Shown: positions 43,253-50,496 of the stretch, one piece after another | Layout of the letters: every line of letters starts with the position of its first letter | Position numbering within the stretch: position 1 is the stretch's first letter | Assembly: GCF_022447245.1 (NCBI RefSeq) | Contig: NZ_JAKVBC010000037.1 | Location: forward strand, 1-50,496 | Direction of reading: 5' to 3' | DNA: 50,496 nt | From: Kordia sp. | GTDB lineage: Bacteria > Bacteroidota > Bacteroidia > Flavobacteriales > Flavobacteriaceae | Notes under the pieces: generated by a model | Seen by the model: the letters and a program-made list of their open reading frames with translations, nothing else | Database searches by the model: none | Told to the model about the DNA's origin: nothing | Made by a program: the position numbers and the translations under genes

Positions 43253-44437
43253 TTACTGTAATGCTTCTTTGATCTGTTGTATTGCTTTGCGTAATTCTTC
43301 TTCCGAAGCTGCATACGAAATACGAATACAATTTGGATTTCCAAATGCATCACCAGTTACAGTAGCAACTAAAGCTTCATCTAATAGATACAAAGAAAAA
43401 TCAGTAGCATTATTTATGGTTTTTCCGCGTAATGTTTTACCAAAGAAAGATGAAATATCTGGAAATATATAAAATGCACCTTCAGGAACATTGACATTGA
43501 AACCATCAATTTCTTTAAGTAAACCTAAGACAATATCTCTACGCTTTAAAAACTCATCCATCATGTATTGAATTTTGTCTTTAGAAGCTTCTAGAGCTGC
43601 AATCGTAGCGCGTTGTGCAATACAATTAGCTCCACTAGTTACTTGTCCTTGAATTTTGTTGCAAGCTCTCGCTATTTTTTCTGGAGCACCGATATATCCA
43701 ATTCTCCAACCAGTCATTGCAAATGCTTTAGAAACACCATTTACCGTAATTGTGCGATCGTACATGGACGGAATTCGTGCAATGCTATAGTGTTCACTTG
43801 TAAAGTTGATATGTTCGTATATTTCATCAGAAACAACATATATGTTTGGATGCTTTTCTAAAACTGAGGCCAATGCTTTTAATTCAGCTTCGCTATATAC
43901 AGAACCACTGGGATTACAAGGAGAACTGAACCAAATCATTTTTGTTTTTGGTGTAATAGCAGCTTCCAATTGCTCAGGTGTCATTTTAAAATCAGTCTCA
44001 ATAGAAGTAGCTACCTGCACAGGAACACCTTCAGCCAATTTTACAATATCACTGTAGCTTACCCAAAACGGCGCAGGAAGAATTACTTCGTCTCCTTCGT
44101 TCAATAAAACCATTGCTACATTAGCTAGTGATTGTTTTGCTCCAGTAGAAACTACAATTTGACTTGCGGTGTACGTAAGATTATTATCGCGCTTAAATTT
44201 ATTAATAATTGCTTCTTTCAAATCGCCATAACCATCTACAGGTGTGTAACTATTGTAGTTATCATTAATGGCTTGAATTGCGGCTTCTTTTATAAACTCT
44301 GGCGTGTTGAAATCTGGCTCTCCGAGCCTTAGCCCGATAATATTTTTGCCTTCATTTCTTAATTCTCTTGCTTTCGCTGCCATTGCTAAGGTAGCGGAAG
44401 TAGACATGTTTAAAACTCTTTCAGATAATAATGACAT
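43253..44437 (-). CDS. PLP-dependent class I aminotransferase (aspartate aminotransferase-like)
   Basis: 394 aa. Fold type I aminotransferase of the AspB branch. Motifs: GLRLGEPDFNTPEFI, GYGDLKEAI, IVVSTGAKQSLANV, WFSSPCNPSGSVYS (PLP Asn), VVSDEIYEHI (PLP Asp/Tyr), ITVNGVSKAFAMTGWRIGYI (PLP-binding Lys in SKAFAMTGWR), and C-terminal CIRISYAASEEEL with the carboxylate-binding Arg. Aspartate/glutamate specificity is likely but not certain. Leader is A/C-rich (ACACAACACACAACG). Confidence 0.9.
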   Translation of the reverse strand: MSLLSERVLNMSTSATLAMAAKARELRNEGKNIIGLRLGEPDFNTPEFIKEAAIQAINDNYNSYTPVDGYGDLKEAIINKFKRDNNLTYTASQIVVSTGAKQSLANVAMVLLNEGDEVILPAPFWVSYSDIVKLAEGVPVQVATSIETDFKMTPEQLEAAITPKTKMIWFSSPCNPSGSVYSEAELKALASVLEKHPNIYVVSDEIYEHINFTSEHYSIARIPSMYDRTITVNGVSKAFAMTGWRIGYIGAPEKIARACNKIQGQVTSGANCIAQRATIAALEASKDKIQYMMDEFLKRRDIVLGLLKEIDGFNVNVPEGAFYIFPDISSFFGKTLRGKTINNATDFSLYLLDEALVATVTGDAFGNPNCIRISYAASEEELRKAIQQIKEALQ

Positions 44438-44602
44438 CGTTGTGTGTTGTGTTATTTTATTTTAAAAACTGAATGCTACGAAATTAGGTATTTTATCATT
44501 TAGGAAGAAACAATGTAGCTACTAATTGTTTGGTTTTCTGCAATGAGTTTTAGTTTTTAGGTAAATATGATAAAATATATACAGATAGTTACAGAAATAA
44601 AA

Positions 44603-44626
44603 AAAAGCCTGCATAATGCAGACTTT
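44603..44626 (-). terminator. terminator of the desaturase gene
   Basis: 12-bp stem AAAAGCCTGCAT / ATGCAGACTTTT with one mismatch; T-rich on the minus side. Confidence 0.7.
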
Positions 44627-44646
44627 TTGTAAGTGATTTTATTTTT

Positions 44647-45693
44647 TTAGTTAGAGAAGCGCATCTTTTCTAATTTGTAATATTCTCTAAACGTTATCAT
44701 ACGTTCTTGTTCTTCATCCCAAAGTTTTAAAAACATCATTTTTAATCCGTCTTTAAAGGATAAAGTTGTTACGTATTTTGATAAAATTTTATTTTCAGTA
44801 ATACATTTTCTTAAGTTGTAATTTGGAATTCTACTGTTTAAATGGTGAATGTGATGAATTCCAATATGGCCAGTAAACCATTCCATCACTCTAGGTAATT
44901 TTAAATAGGTACTTCCTTTGATGGCTGAAAGTAAAAAGTCCCAATCTTTTTTCCATTTCTTATAGGAGAATTCGTGTTGGTGTTGAATATAAAAGAACCA
45001 AAATGCAATAATTCCAAAGAAAAATAGAATGATAAACTGAACCGCAAAGAAATCAGCCCAACCTGCAAAGTACCCAATAATTAAATATGGAATAATAATG
45101 ATGAGGTTGTCTTTTAAAAGTGTCAATGTAATTTTTTGCCACTTGTTAAATTGTAAGAACGGATATTTTGTAGTTACAATTAAGTAGTACGCAGGAGCAA
45201 TCACAAAGATTACGATTGGACTTCTAAACACCTTGTATCTAAATTTTCCCCACCAACTCTTTTCACGAAATTCTTTTACGGTAAGTGTTGGCATATCACC
45301 AACTTGTCTTGTTTCTAGCTGTCCGTTATGTCCATGGTGAAATGTATGTGTTTCTGCCCAATATTTGAATGGTAGAAAACTAAATACGCTACATGCATAT
45401 CCAATAATATCACTCGCTTTTTTTGACTTAATAAAGGAACCATGTCCACAATCGTGCTGAATGATAAAAATTCGAACCAAAAAGAAGGCATTTAAAATTC
45501 CTAATAAAATAGTCAGGGTTAATGAAAATTCGAGAGTAAAATACATTAATACCCAAACGGCAATAAACGGTAAAAAAGAAGATAGCATTTGGCCGATGGC
45601 CTTTTTAGTATTTTTTTTCTTGTATTTAGATATGATTGATCTCCAGTTTTTAAGAGCTTCTTTGATCTCTTTATCAATATTATTCTGCGCCAT
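44647..45693 (-). CDS. membrane fatty acid desaturase
   Basis: 348 aa. Di-iron acyl-lipid desaturase with the three histidine boxes: HDCGH (IIQHDCGHGSF), HTFHH (AETHTFHHGHNG) and HIHHL (GIHHIHHLNSR), and four to six membrane helices (FLPFIAVWVLMYF, LTILLGILNAFFL, IIIIPYLIIGYFAGW, FIILFFFGIIAFWFF). Resembles the omega-6/delta-12 branch. Introduces double bonds into membrane lipids, probably for cold adaptation; exact position of attack is not readable. Confidence 0.9.
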   Translation of the reverse strand: MAQNNIDKEIKEALKNWRSIISKYKKKNTKKAIGQMLSSFLPFIAVWVLMYFTLEFSLTLTILLGILNAFFLVRIFIIQHDCGHGSFIKSKKASDIIGYACSVFSFLPFKYWAETHTFHHGHNGQLETRQVGDMPTLTVKEFREKSWWGKFRYKVFRSPIVIFVIAPAYYLIVTTKYPFLQFNKWQKITLTLLKDNLIIIIPYLIIGYFAGWADFFAVQFIILFFFGIIAFWFFYIQHQHEFSYKKWKKDWDFLLSAIKGSTYLKLPRVMEWFTGHIGIHHIHHLNSRIPNYNLRKCITENKILSKYVTTLSFKDGLKMMFLKLWDEEQERMITFREYYKLEKMRFSN

Positions 45694-45815
45694 GGAGGGA
45701 AACTATTTAATATTTTAGAATCAATTTAAATTTTTGGTACAATATATTGCAAATATCGTAATTTGGAAACAATAAATTTACATAATCATAAATAAAGATT
45801 AGTTTTGCCGCAGAT

Positions 45816-46445
45816 ATGGAAATAATACAAAAATATTTTACAGGTATAACAGCAACTCAAATAGAACAATTTGAGCAGTTAGAAATGTTATATAAAGAAT
45901 GGAATGCACAAATTAATGTGATATCAAGAAAGGATATTGGCGAATTGTATGTGCGTCATGTATTGCATGCACTTGCCATTGCAAAAGTGCAATCGTTTGC
46001 AGCTGGTTCAAAAATTTTAGATGTTGGTACTGGTGGTGGTTTTCCTGGAATTCCGCTAGCAATATTATTTCCAGAAGTCAATTTTGTACTGGTTGATGCG
46101 ATAGGAAAGAAGATAAAAGTTGTTAACGCTGTTGCTGAAAGTATTGGTTTAACTAATGTGGAAGCTTATCATATACGTGCTGAAAAGGTAAAGGGAGAGT
46201 TCGATTTTATCGTAAGTAGAGCAGTTACCAATATGCCTGATTTTGTAAAGTGGGTTCGTAAAAAGGTTGCTAAAAAACAACGACACGAATTAAAAAACGG
46301 AATTTTGTATTTGAAGGGAGGCGATTTGACAGAAGAATTGAAAGATTTTCCAAAAGCTACTTTGTATGCTATTCCTGATTACTTTGAAGAAGATTTCTTT
46401 GACACCAAAAAGGTAGTGCATCTTCCTTTAAAATATAAACCTTAA
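45816..46445 (+). CDS. rsmG: 16S rRNA (guanine-N7) methyltransferase RsmG
   Basis: 209 aa. Methylates N7 of the guanine at E. coli position 527 of 16S rRNA. Motifs: LEMLYKEWNAQINVISRKDIGELYVRHVLHAL, ILDVGTGGGFPGIPLAILFPEVNFVLVDAIGKKI (SAM site) and DFIVSRAVTNMPDFV. Single plus-strand gene with a strong terminator after it. Confidence 0.95.
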   Translation: MEIIQKYFTGITATQIEQFEQLEMLYKEWNAQINVISRKDIGELYVRHVLHALAIAKVQSFAAGSKILDVGTGGGFPGIPLAILFPEVNFVLVDAIGKKIKVVNAVAESIGLTNVEAYHIRAEKVKGEFDFIVSRAVTNMPDFVKWVRKKVAKKQRHELKNGILYLKGGDLTEELKDFPKATLYAIPDYFEEDFFDTKKVVHLPLKYKP

Positions 46446-46450
46446 AAAGT

Positions 46451-46484
46451 AAAATCCCCTAAGTACGAATACTTAAGGGATTTT
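46451..46484. terminator. terminator after rsmG (possibly bidirectional)
   Basis: 15-base arms AAAATCCCCTAAGTA / TACTTAAGGGATTTT with one mismatch and a 4-base CGAA loop, T-run on the plus side. Confidence 0.85.
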
Positions 46485-46555
46485 TTGTAGTTAGTTGGTT
46501 GGTTTGGTTATTGAGAGTTCTTTATATCTTAATAGATATTATTTTATGTTCTAAA

Positions 46556-48241
46556 TTAGAATGCTGTTGTAATGTTAAAAGTGACACCTGTACTTTGTGG
46601 TACAAATCGGCAAACACCTCCAACACACACTAATCCACCACGTTGTCTACCGTAGTTTACTGCAAAACGCGTGGCGCCTCTTGCAAAACTTCCTCCAACA
46701 TTGTAATAGTGAATTTGTTCGTCTTTATCATCGTTTCCGTAATTGTAGATATCATTTACATAGAATGATAATCTTGGTGTTAGATTAAATTCGAGTGTTG
46801 CTCCAGCCCAGTTTTTATTATCGTCTGGCGTCCATAAATGTTGTAACTCCATACGTGCAGATTGTCTTGAACTAATTCTATATGTAGATTCAACAACAGC
46901 AATATTAGAATTTACTTCACCACGTTGATCTGTAATAAAACGTTGGTTATAATATTGATTCACATAGTAAAATATACTTTGCCATTTGCGATTCCATTTT
47001 TTACGAACTTCTAAGCTGTATTCAGAGAAGTATTTTTGGCCAAAGCCAAAGTATTCTATTTCAGCATTTCTATCTGTAAAATTAAAATCTCCTTTTAATC
47101 CAGCCCAATACGATGCATTTAATGCAACCTTTGTTCCGTATTTTCCTCCGAGTGCTGTTCCTTTTTTGAAGTTATAGAAAATATCAACTTGTCCTCCAAT
47201 TTCACCAAACTTCAATAAAGAAGGATCTGGAACGGAAATCGCAGGTTGTGATTGGTACACATATATGTTTGTCAGTAAATAATCATGCTGTTTTGTCAAT
47301 CCTGGCAAATAGTTCATGATATTTTCATTGAATACATTTCCGGAGGCTTCTCTTTCAGAAAAGAAATTCATGTTTTCTAATCTTCTAAAAGTAGCATCAA
47401 TTCCTAATCCTTTTTGAGAATATCCCAGGTTAACTAAAAGTGCACTTCCAGGTTCTACGAAGTTTTCAATAAATCGCTGTGAATTTACGATTGCATCATC
47501 ACTTTTAGTAATGTATTCAATACCAGAATAAAAAGAGTTTCCAGAATAATCAAGTCTTGCTGAAAAAGCATTTGTCATTTCATCAAAGCCCGTATTTTGA
47601 AATTCTTCTGGTATATCTTCTTTTCTTCCAACATAACTGAATCCTGCTGAAAGTGATGAACTTTGCAATTTGAATAGATTTGTGAGGTCAATTTCAGAAT
47701 TGAAAGCAAAAATTTCACCTTCTGATACTTCAAAACCATCACGTTGTCTTGCATACATTCCTGTGAATGATAATGAATTTGAAGGTTGATACTTTACGCG
47801 TCCACCTCTAAATGAATTATTAATCCCTAGAGGTCTATTCTCCCATCCACGTAAAATAAGTCCACTACCAAATTGTTCGTAAAAATATCCAGCAGTTACT
47901 TCTAACTTGTTGGTTTTGTACATTGCATAATATTGTGCAATGCCTGAATCGTCTAATTTTGGAGAGTAATTTAGTAAAGGCATTGGAGCATACGATTCTA
48001 CTTGAATTCCAGCAAACCAATTTCCGTAATTATAATCTAATTTTAAATAATTGTTAGAGCGTACGTGTTCGTCTTCGGCAAATTTCCCAAGACCTGTATC
48101 ATCATTATACCATTGGACAATTGATTCAAATCCACCAGTCAATGTTCCCCAGTCTTTCTTTTTATCTTCGCTATCATCTTGTGTTTGTGCAAATCCAACA
48201 GAGCAAGCTAATGCAAAAGAAAGGTATAGTAATTTCTTCAT
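46556..48241 (-). CDS. DUF6029 family outer-membrane barrel protein
   Basis: 561 aa. Signal peptide MKKLLYLSFALACSVGFAQ, then a long series of amphipathic strands (FAGIQVESYAPMPLLNYSPKL, AMYKTNKLEVTAGYFYEQFGSGLILRGWENRPLGINNS, ATLEFNLTPRLSFYVNDIYNYG) ending GVTFNITTAF with terminal Phe. I match it to DUF6029, usually encoded beside TlpA-like and Omp28-like proteins as here. Likely an outer-membrane channel or structural partner of the neighbouring redox lipoproteins; the role is unknown. Confidence 0.78.
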   Translation of the reverse strand: MKKLLYLSFALACSVGFAQTQDDSEDKKKDWGTLTGGFESIVQWYNDDTGLGKFAEDEHVRSNNYLKLDYNYGNWFAGIQVESYAPMPLLNYSPKLDDSGIAQYYAMYKTNKLEVTAGYFYEQFGSGLILRGWENRPLGINNSFRGGRVKYQPSNSLSFTGMYARQRDGFEVSEGEIFAFNSEIDLTNLFKLQSSSLSAGFSYVGRKEDIPEEFQNTGFDEMTNAFSARLDYSGNSFYSGIEYITKSDDAIVNSQRFIENFVEPGSALLVNLGYSQKGLGIDATFRRLENMNFFSEREASGNVFNENIMNYLPGLTKQHDYLLTNIYVYQSQPAISVPDPSLLKFGEIGGQVDIFYNFKKGTALGGKYGTKVALNASYWAGLKGDFNFTDRNAEIEYFGFGQKYFSEYSLEVRKKWNRKWQSIFYYVNQYYNQRFITDQRGEVNSNIAVVESTYRISSRQSARMELQHLWTPDDNKNWAGATLEFNLTPRLSFYVNDIYNYGNDDKDEQIHYYNVGGSFARGATRFAVNYGRQRGGLVCVGGVCRFVPQSTGVTFNITTAF

Positions 48242-48291
48242 GTAAATATATAATAGTTTAGTTTAGTGTTTGGTTGGTTGGTCAGTTTTCT

Positions 48292-48780
48292 TTACTTTGC
48301 GTTTTTCTTAACTACTTCGTAAAGTTCTTCTTCAGCACCCATTTGGTACCCTGTATGGCGCCAAACAATTTTACCATCCTTAATAACGATCACATGAGGA
48401 ATCACAGTAATGTTAAGTGAACGTTGTAATTCTTGATTTTCATCTAAGAGAATTTTATATTCCCAACCTTTACCATTAATTAATGGCTTTACTCTTTTCT
48501 TTGTTCTGGCATCATCAGTAGCAATGGCAATCAATTCAACATTTGTTTCATCGATCCAATCATCATATACTTCGCTAATTGCATCCAATTCATTAATACA
48601 AGGTACACACCAAGTTGCCCAAAAGCTGATCACTTTTACGCCTTTTGTTTTGGTGATTTCATCCATGTTTAAGGAGCTACCATCCAATTTTTTAACAGAA
48701 ACATTCGGGATTTCTTTTTGCGCATTTGCTTGTAGTGTATACATTAAGAATACAACAACAATACTCATAATTGACTTCAT
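48292..48780 (-). CDS. TlpA-like periplasmic thiol-disulfide protein
   Basis: 162 aa. Signal peptide (SIMSIVVVFLMYTLQANAQ), then a thioredoxin fold with active site WCVPC in VISFWATWCVPCINELDAI, and a cis-proline VIPHVIVIKDGKIVWRHTGY. TlpA/ResA-type proteins reduce disulfides outside the cytoplasm. It lies 50 bases upstream of the DUF6029 gene on the same strand and is divergent from the Omp28-like gene. Confidence 0.9.
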   Translation of the reverse strand: MKSIMSIVVVFLMYTLQANAQKEIPNVSVKKLDGSSLNMDEITKTKGVKVISFWATWCVPCINELDAISEVYDDWIDETNVELIAIATDDARTKKRVKPLINGKGWEYKILLDENQELQRSLNITVIPHVIVIKDGKIVWRHTGYQMGAEEELYEVVKKNAK

Positions 48781-49010
48781 ATTTTTTAGTTTAATAGTGA
48801 GAACGCTGTAAATATATAAAAGCTTGCGTTAAAAAAACAATAAAAACAAAATAATTCATTTTTTGCATTTTCTCCATATTCTCTATATAAATTATAGGCT
48901 ATTTGTTTGATTAACTGTTTATTAGATTTTTCTTTTTTTTAACGAAAATTTACTCTAAATTAGTCCCAAATTATACCATAAACCAAACTTTGTAAACAAA
49001 AAAAAGTCTT

Positions 49011-50321
49011 ATGAAAACAAAAAACATTTTACAATGCCTAGTTGTCGTATTCGCTTTATTCATGTACTCATGTAGCAGTGATTCTGACAATGATACTGGA
49101 GAGCCGAACCCAGGTGGCGGAGGTTCAGGAATTACTTCTATTACGGTATCAGCAAGTGCTAACTCAATTGAATTAGGTGGATCTGTAACTTTTACAGTAA
49201 CTGCAAATGATGGATCTAATGTAACATCTAGTGCTTCTATTTTAGTAAATAACAGTACAATACAAGGAGTAGAGTTTACACCAACAGCAACGGGTAACTA
49301 CCAAATTACTGCAAGGTATCAAAATATTACTAGTGGAGCAATTACTTTAGAGGTAACTCCTCCAGTCATTACTGCTTTGCGAGTAGAAAGTACACAATCA
49401 ACTATAAAAATAGGAGATACAGCTGATTTTATTGTAATCGGTACAGATGCTTCAAATAATGAGTATACAATTACGGATAGTGCGACAATTACAGTAAATG
49501 GAAACCAAATTACAGGAAGCAGATTTATGGCTATTACTACAGATGATTTACAAGTGACAGCTACTAAAGATGGAGTAGACTCTCCAGTATTTGACTTACC
49601 GGTGACTGATGAAACAGCACCAGGAACATTCCAGAGAACAGTGAGTCTTATTGATGCAACTGGGACATGGTGTGGATGGTGTACTAGAGTTTCTTACGGA
49701 ATTGAATTAGTTGAAGCTGCAACAGATAAAGCATTTGTCGTTGCTGCACACAGTGGAGATGGAATGCAAAACTCTTACAGTTCTGCTTTAGTTGCTCAAG
49801 TAAATCCAGGAGGAAGCTACCCAACAGCTGTACTTAATGGTACTACTGAGTGGACGTACCCAGAACCCAGTAATGTTGATCAAGTGACTAACTTGGCTTC
49901 AGGAACAACTTCAAGAGGATTATCTGTAAACTCTATGGTAGTTGGAAATAACCTACAAGTATATGTCAGTGCAGCTTTTGTACAAGCAATGCCAAATGCT
50001 AAATTAGCAGTATACGTTCTTGAAAGTGATATCGTAGCTTCTCAGGCAAACTATACTAGCTATTATGGAGGTGTTGACCCAATTACTGATTTCAGACACC
50101 ATCATGTGTTAAGACACTCTCTTACTGCTGTACTTGGAGATGCTATACCATCAGGAAACACTGGAGCAGGACAAAAGTATACTCAAATATATGATGTTCC
50201 TATACCAAGCAATATTTCTGATAACACTAAAATATCTGTAGTTGCTATGATCATTGATAATACTTTTGATATTGTATCATCTAATGGAGGTCACACAGGA
50301 GAAGATAAAGATTTTAATTAA
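49011..50321 (+). CDS. Omp28-related lipoprotein with thioredoxin-like domain
   Basis: 436 aa. Lipoprotein signal ending FALFMYSC, Gly/Pro-rich linker, then two Ig-like domains (ITSITVSASANSIELGGSVTF...; ITALRVESTQSTIKIGDTADF...) and a C-terminal Omp28 domain. The latter contains a thioredoxin-like site WCGWC in SLIDATGTWCGWCTRVSYG and VNPGGSYPTAVLNGT. Expected on the cell surface or periplasmic side of the outer membrane. Divergent from the TlpA/DUF6029 pair, with which it probably works. Confidence 0.85.
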   Translation: MKTKNILQCLVVVFALFMYSCSSDSDNDTGEPNPGGGGSGITSITVSASANSIELGGSVTFTVTANDGSNVTSSASILVNNSTIQGVEFTPTATGNYQITARYQNITSGAITLEVTPPVITALRVESTQSTIKIGDTADFIVIGTDASNNEYTITDSATITVNGNQITGSRFMAITTDDLQVTATKDGVDSPVFDLPVTDETAPGTFQRTVSLIDATGTWCGWCTRVSYGIELVEAATDKAFVVAAHSGDGMQNSYSSALVAQVNPGGSYPTAVLNGTTEWTYPEPSNVDQVTNLASGTTSRGLSVNSMVVGNNLQVYVSAAFVQAMPNAKLAVYVLESDIVASQANYTSYYGGVDPITDFRHHHVLRHSLTAVLGDAIPSGNTGAGQKYTQIYDVPIPSNISDNTKISVVAMIIDNTFDIVSSNGGHTGEDKDFN

Positions 50322-50366
50322 TCAAATTAATTATAAAGTTAGCTAGGATTCATTTAATTCTTACAT

Positions 50367-50395
50367 AAAAGCAGCCTATTAGGCTGCTTTTTTTG
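50367..50395 (+). terminator. terminator of the Omp28-like gene
   Basis: 11-bp perfect stem AAAAGCAGCCT / AGGCTGCTTTT with a 3-base loop and a T-run. Confidence 0.88.
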
Positions 50396-50420
50396 TTCTA
50401 TACTTTTTCTTTTTTAGTAA

Positions 50421-50496
50421 TGTCCCGTCCTGAAATAGCGTTACACTAAATTTTAAGTGTAATTAAAACAAATTATGTAAAGCGAACTCAAAAAGA
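50421..50496. mobile_element. possible insertion sequence end (partial)
   Basis: TGTCCCGTCCTGAAATAGCG resembles, from memory, a terminal repeat of IS3-type elements in Bacteroidota. It lies past the Omp28 terminator and the window ends before any transposase could appear. An imperfect palindrome (TTACACT ... AGTGTAA) lies at 50441-50462. Confidence 0.35.

Noticed and set aside
1-50496. tRNA, rRNA or prophage genes
   Set aside because: No cloverleaf, rRNA segment, integrase or phage structural gene was recognised anywhere in the window.

Overview
The window looks like a chromosomal piece of a marine Flavobacteriaceae bacterium. It is AT-rich, genes rarely have Shine-Dalgarno sites, and candidate promoters carry the Bacteroidota -7 element TAnnTTTG. 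Many products are Bacteroidota-type: a short RpoD (287 aa), a lipidated TamA-like protein, PorT, a type IX secretion sorting domain, DUF6029, Omp28-like lipoproteins, and an AccD lacking its zinc ribbon. A relative of Kordia is my best guess; no rRNA or tRNA is present to test it.

Layout. 1-2652 (minus): the start of an unknown membrane protein, a frameshifted YCII-like gene, a DUF2867 protein, a lipoprotein and an SGNH hydrolase. 2741-6143 (plus): a compact blue-light/DNA-repair operon (DUF2256 zinc protein, DASH cryptochrome, FeS-type photolyase, DUF2452). 6081-7502: a tandem duplication of a small membrane-protein gene that carried along the 3' end of the DUF2452 gene; the first copy is frameshifted. 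7503-8535: gene decay, with a DUF5655-like remnant and one unidentified remnant. 8536-10927 (minus): a 55-aa membrane protein, an ECF sigma factor, a membrane protein (possible anti-sigma) and a larger membrane protein. 11107-14604: an arylsulfotransferase-like lipoprotein, a barrel-like protein, an MtfA-type peptidase and a broken LytS-type kinase. 15210-18207: secreted proteins, including a decayed and an intact copy of a thrombospondin type 3 repeat protein. 18271-20824 (minus): rpe, rpoD, queE.

21012-24873 (plus) is the most unusual part. An HMG-CoA reductase fused to an aminoglycoside-phosphotransferase-like kinase is translationally coupled to a CDP-archaeol-synthase (CarS)-like membrane protein, then a CDP-alcohol phosphatidyltransferase and a GtrA-like protein. 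This reads as an uncharacterised lipid or isoprenoid-lipid pathway: make mevalonate, phosphorylate an alcohol, activate with CTP, transfer to a second alcohol, move the product in the membrane.

25140-50321 is mostly conserved chromosome: an AraC-type regulator, pnp, rpsO, accD, fbaA, a CPBP protease, tamL, a TrmH-family methylase, porT-ubiE, trkA-trkH, an aminotransferase, a fatty acid desaturase, rsmG, and a DUF6029/TlpA/Omp28 thiol-redox envelope cluster. Most convergent pairs share a clear bidirectional hairpin terminator. The last 80 bases may be the end of an insertion sequence.

A recurring oddity is single-base indels, mostly in A-runs, in accessory genes only. Either accessory genes are decaying or the assembly has residual homopolymer errors; raw reads would decide.
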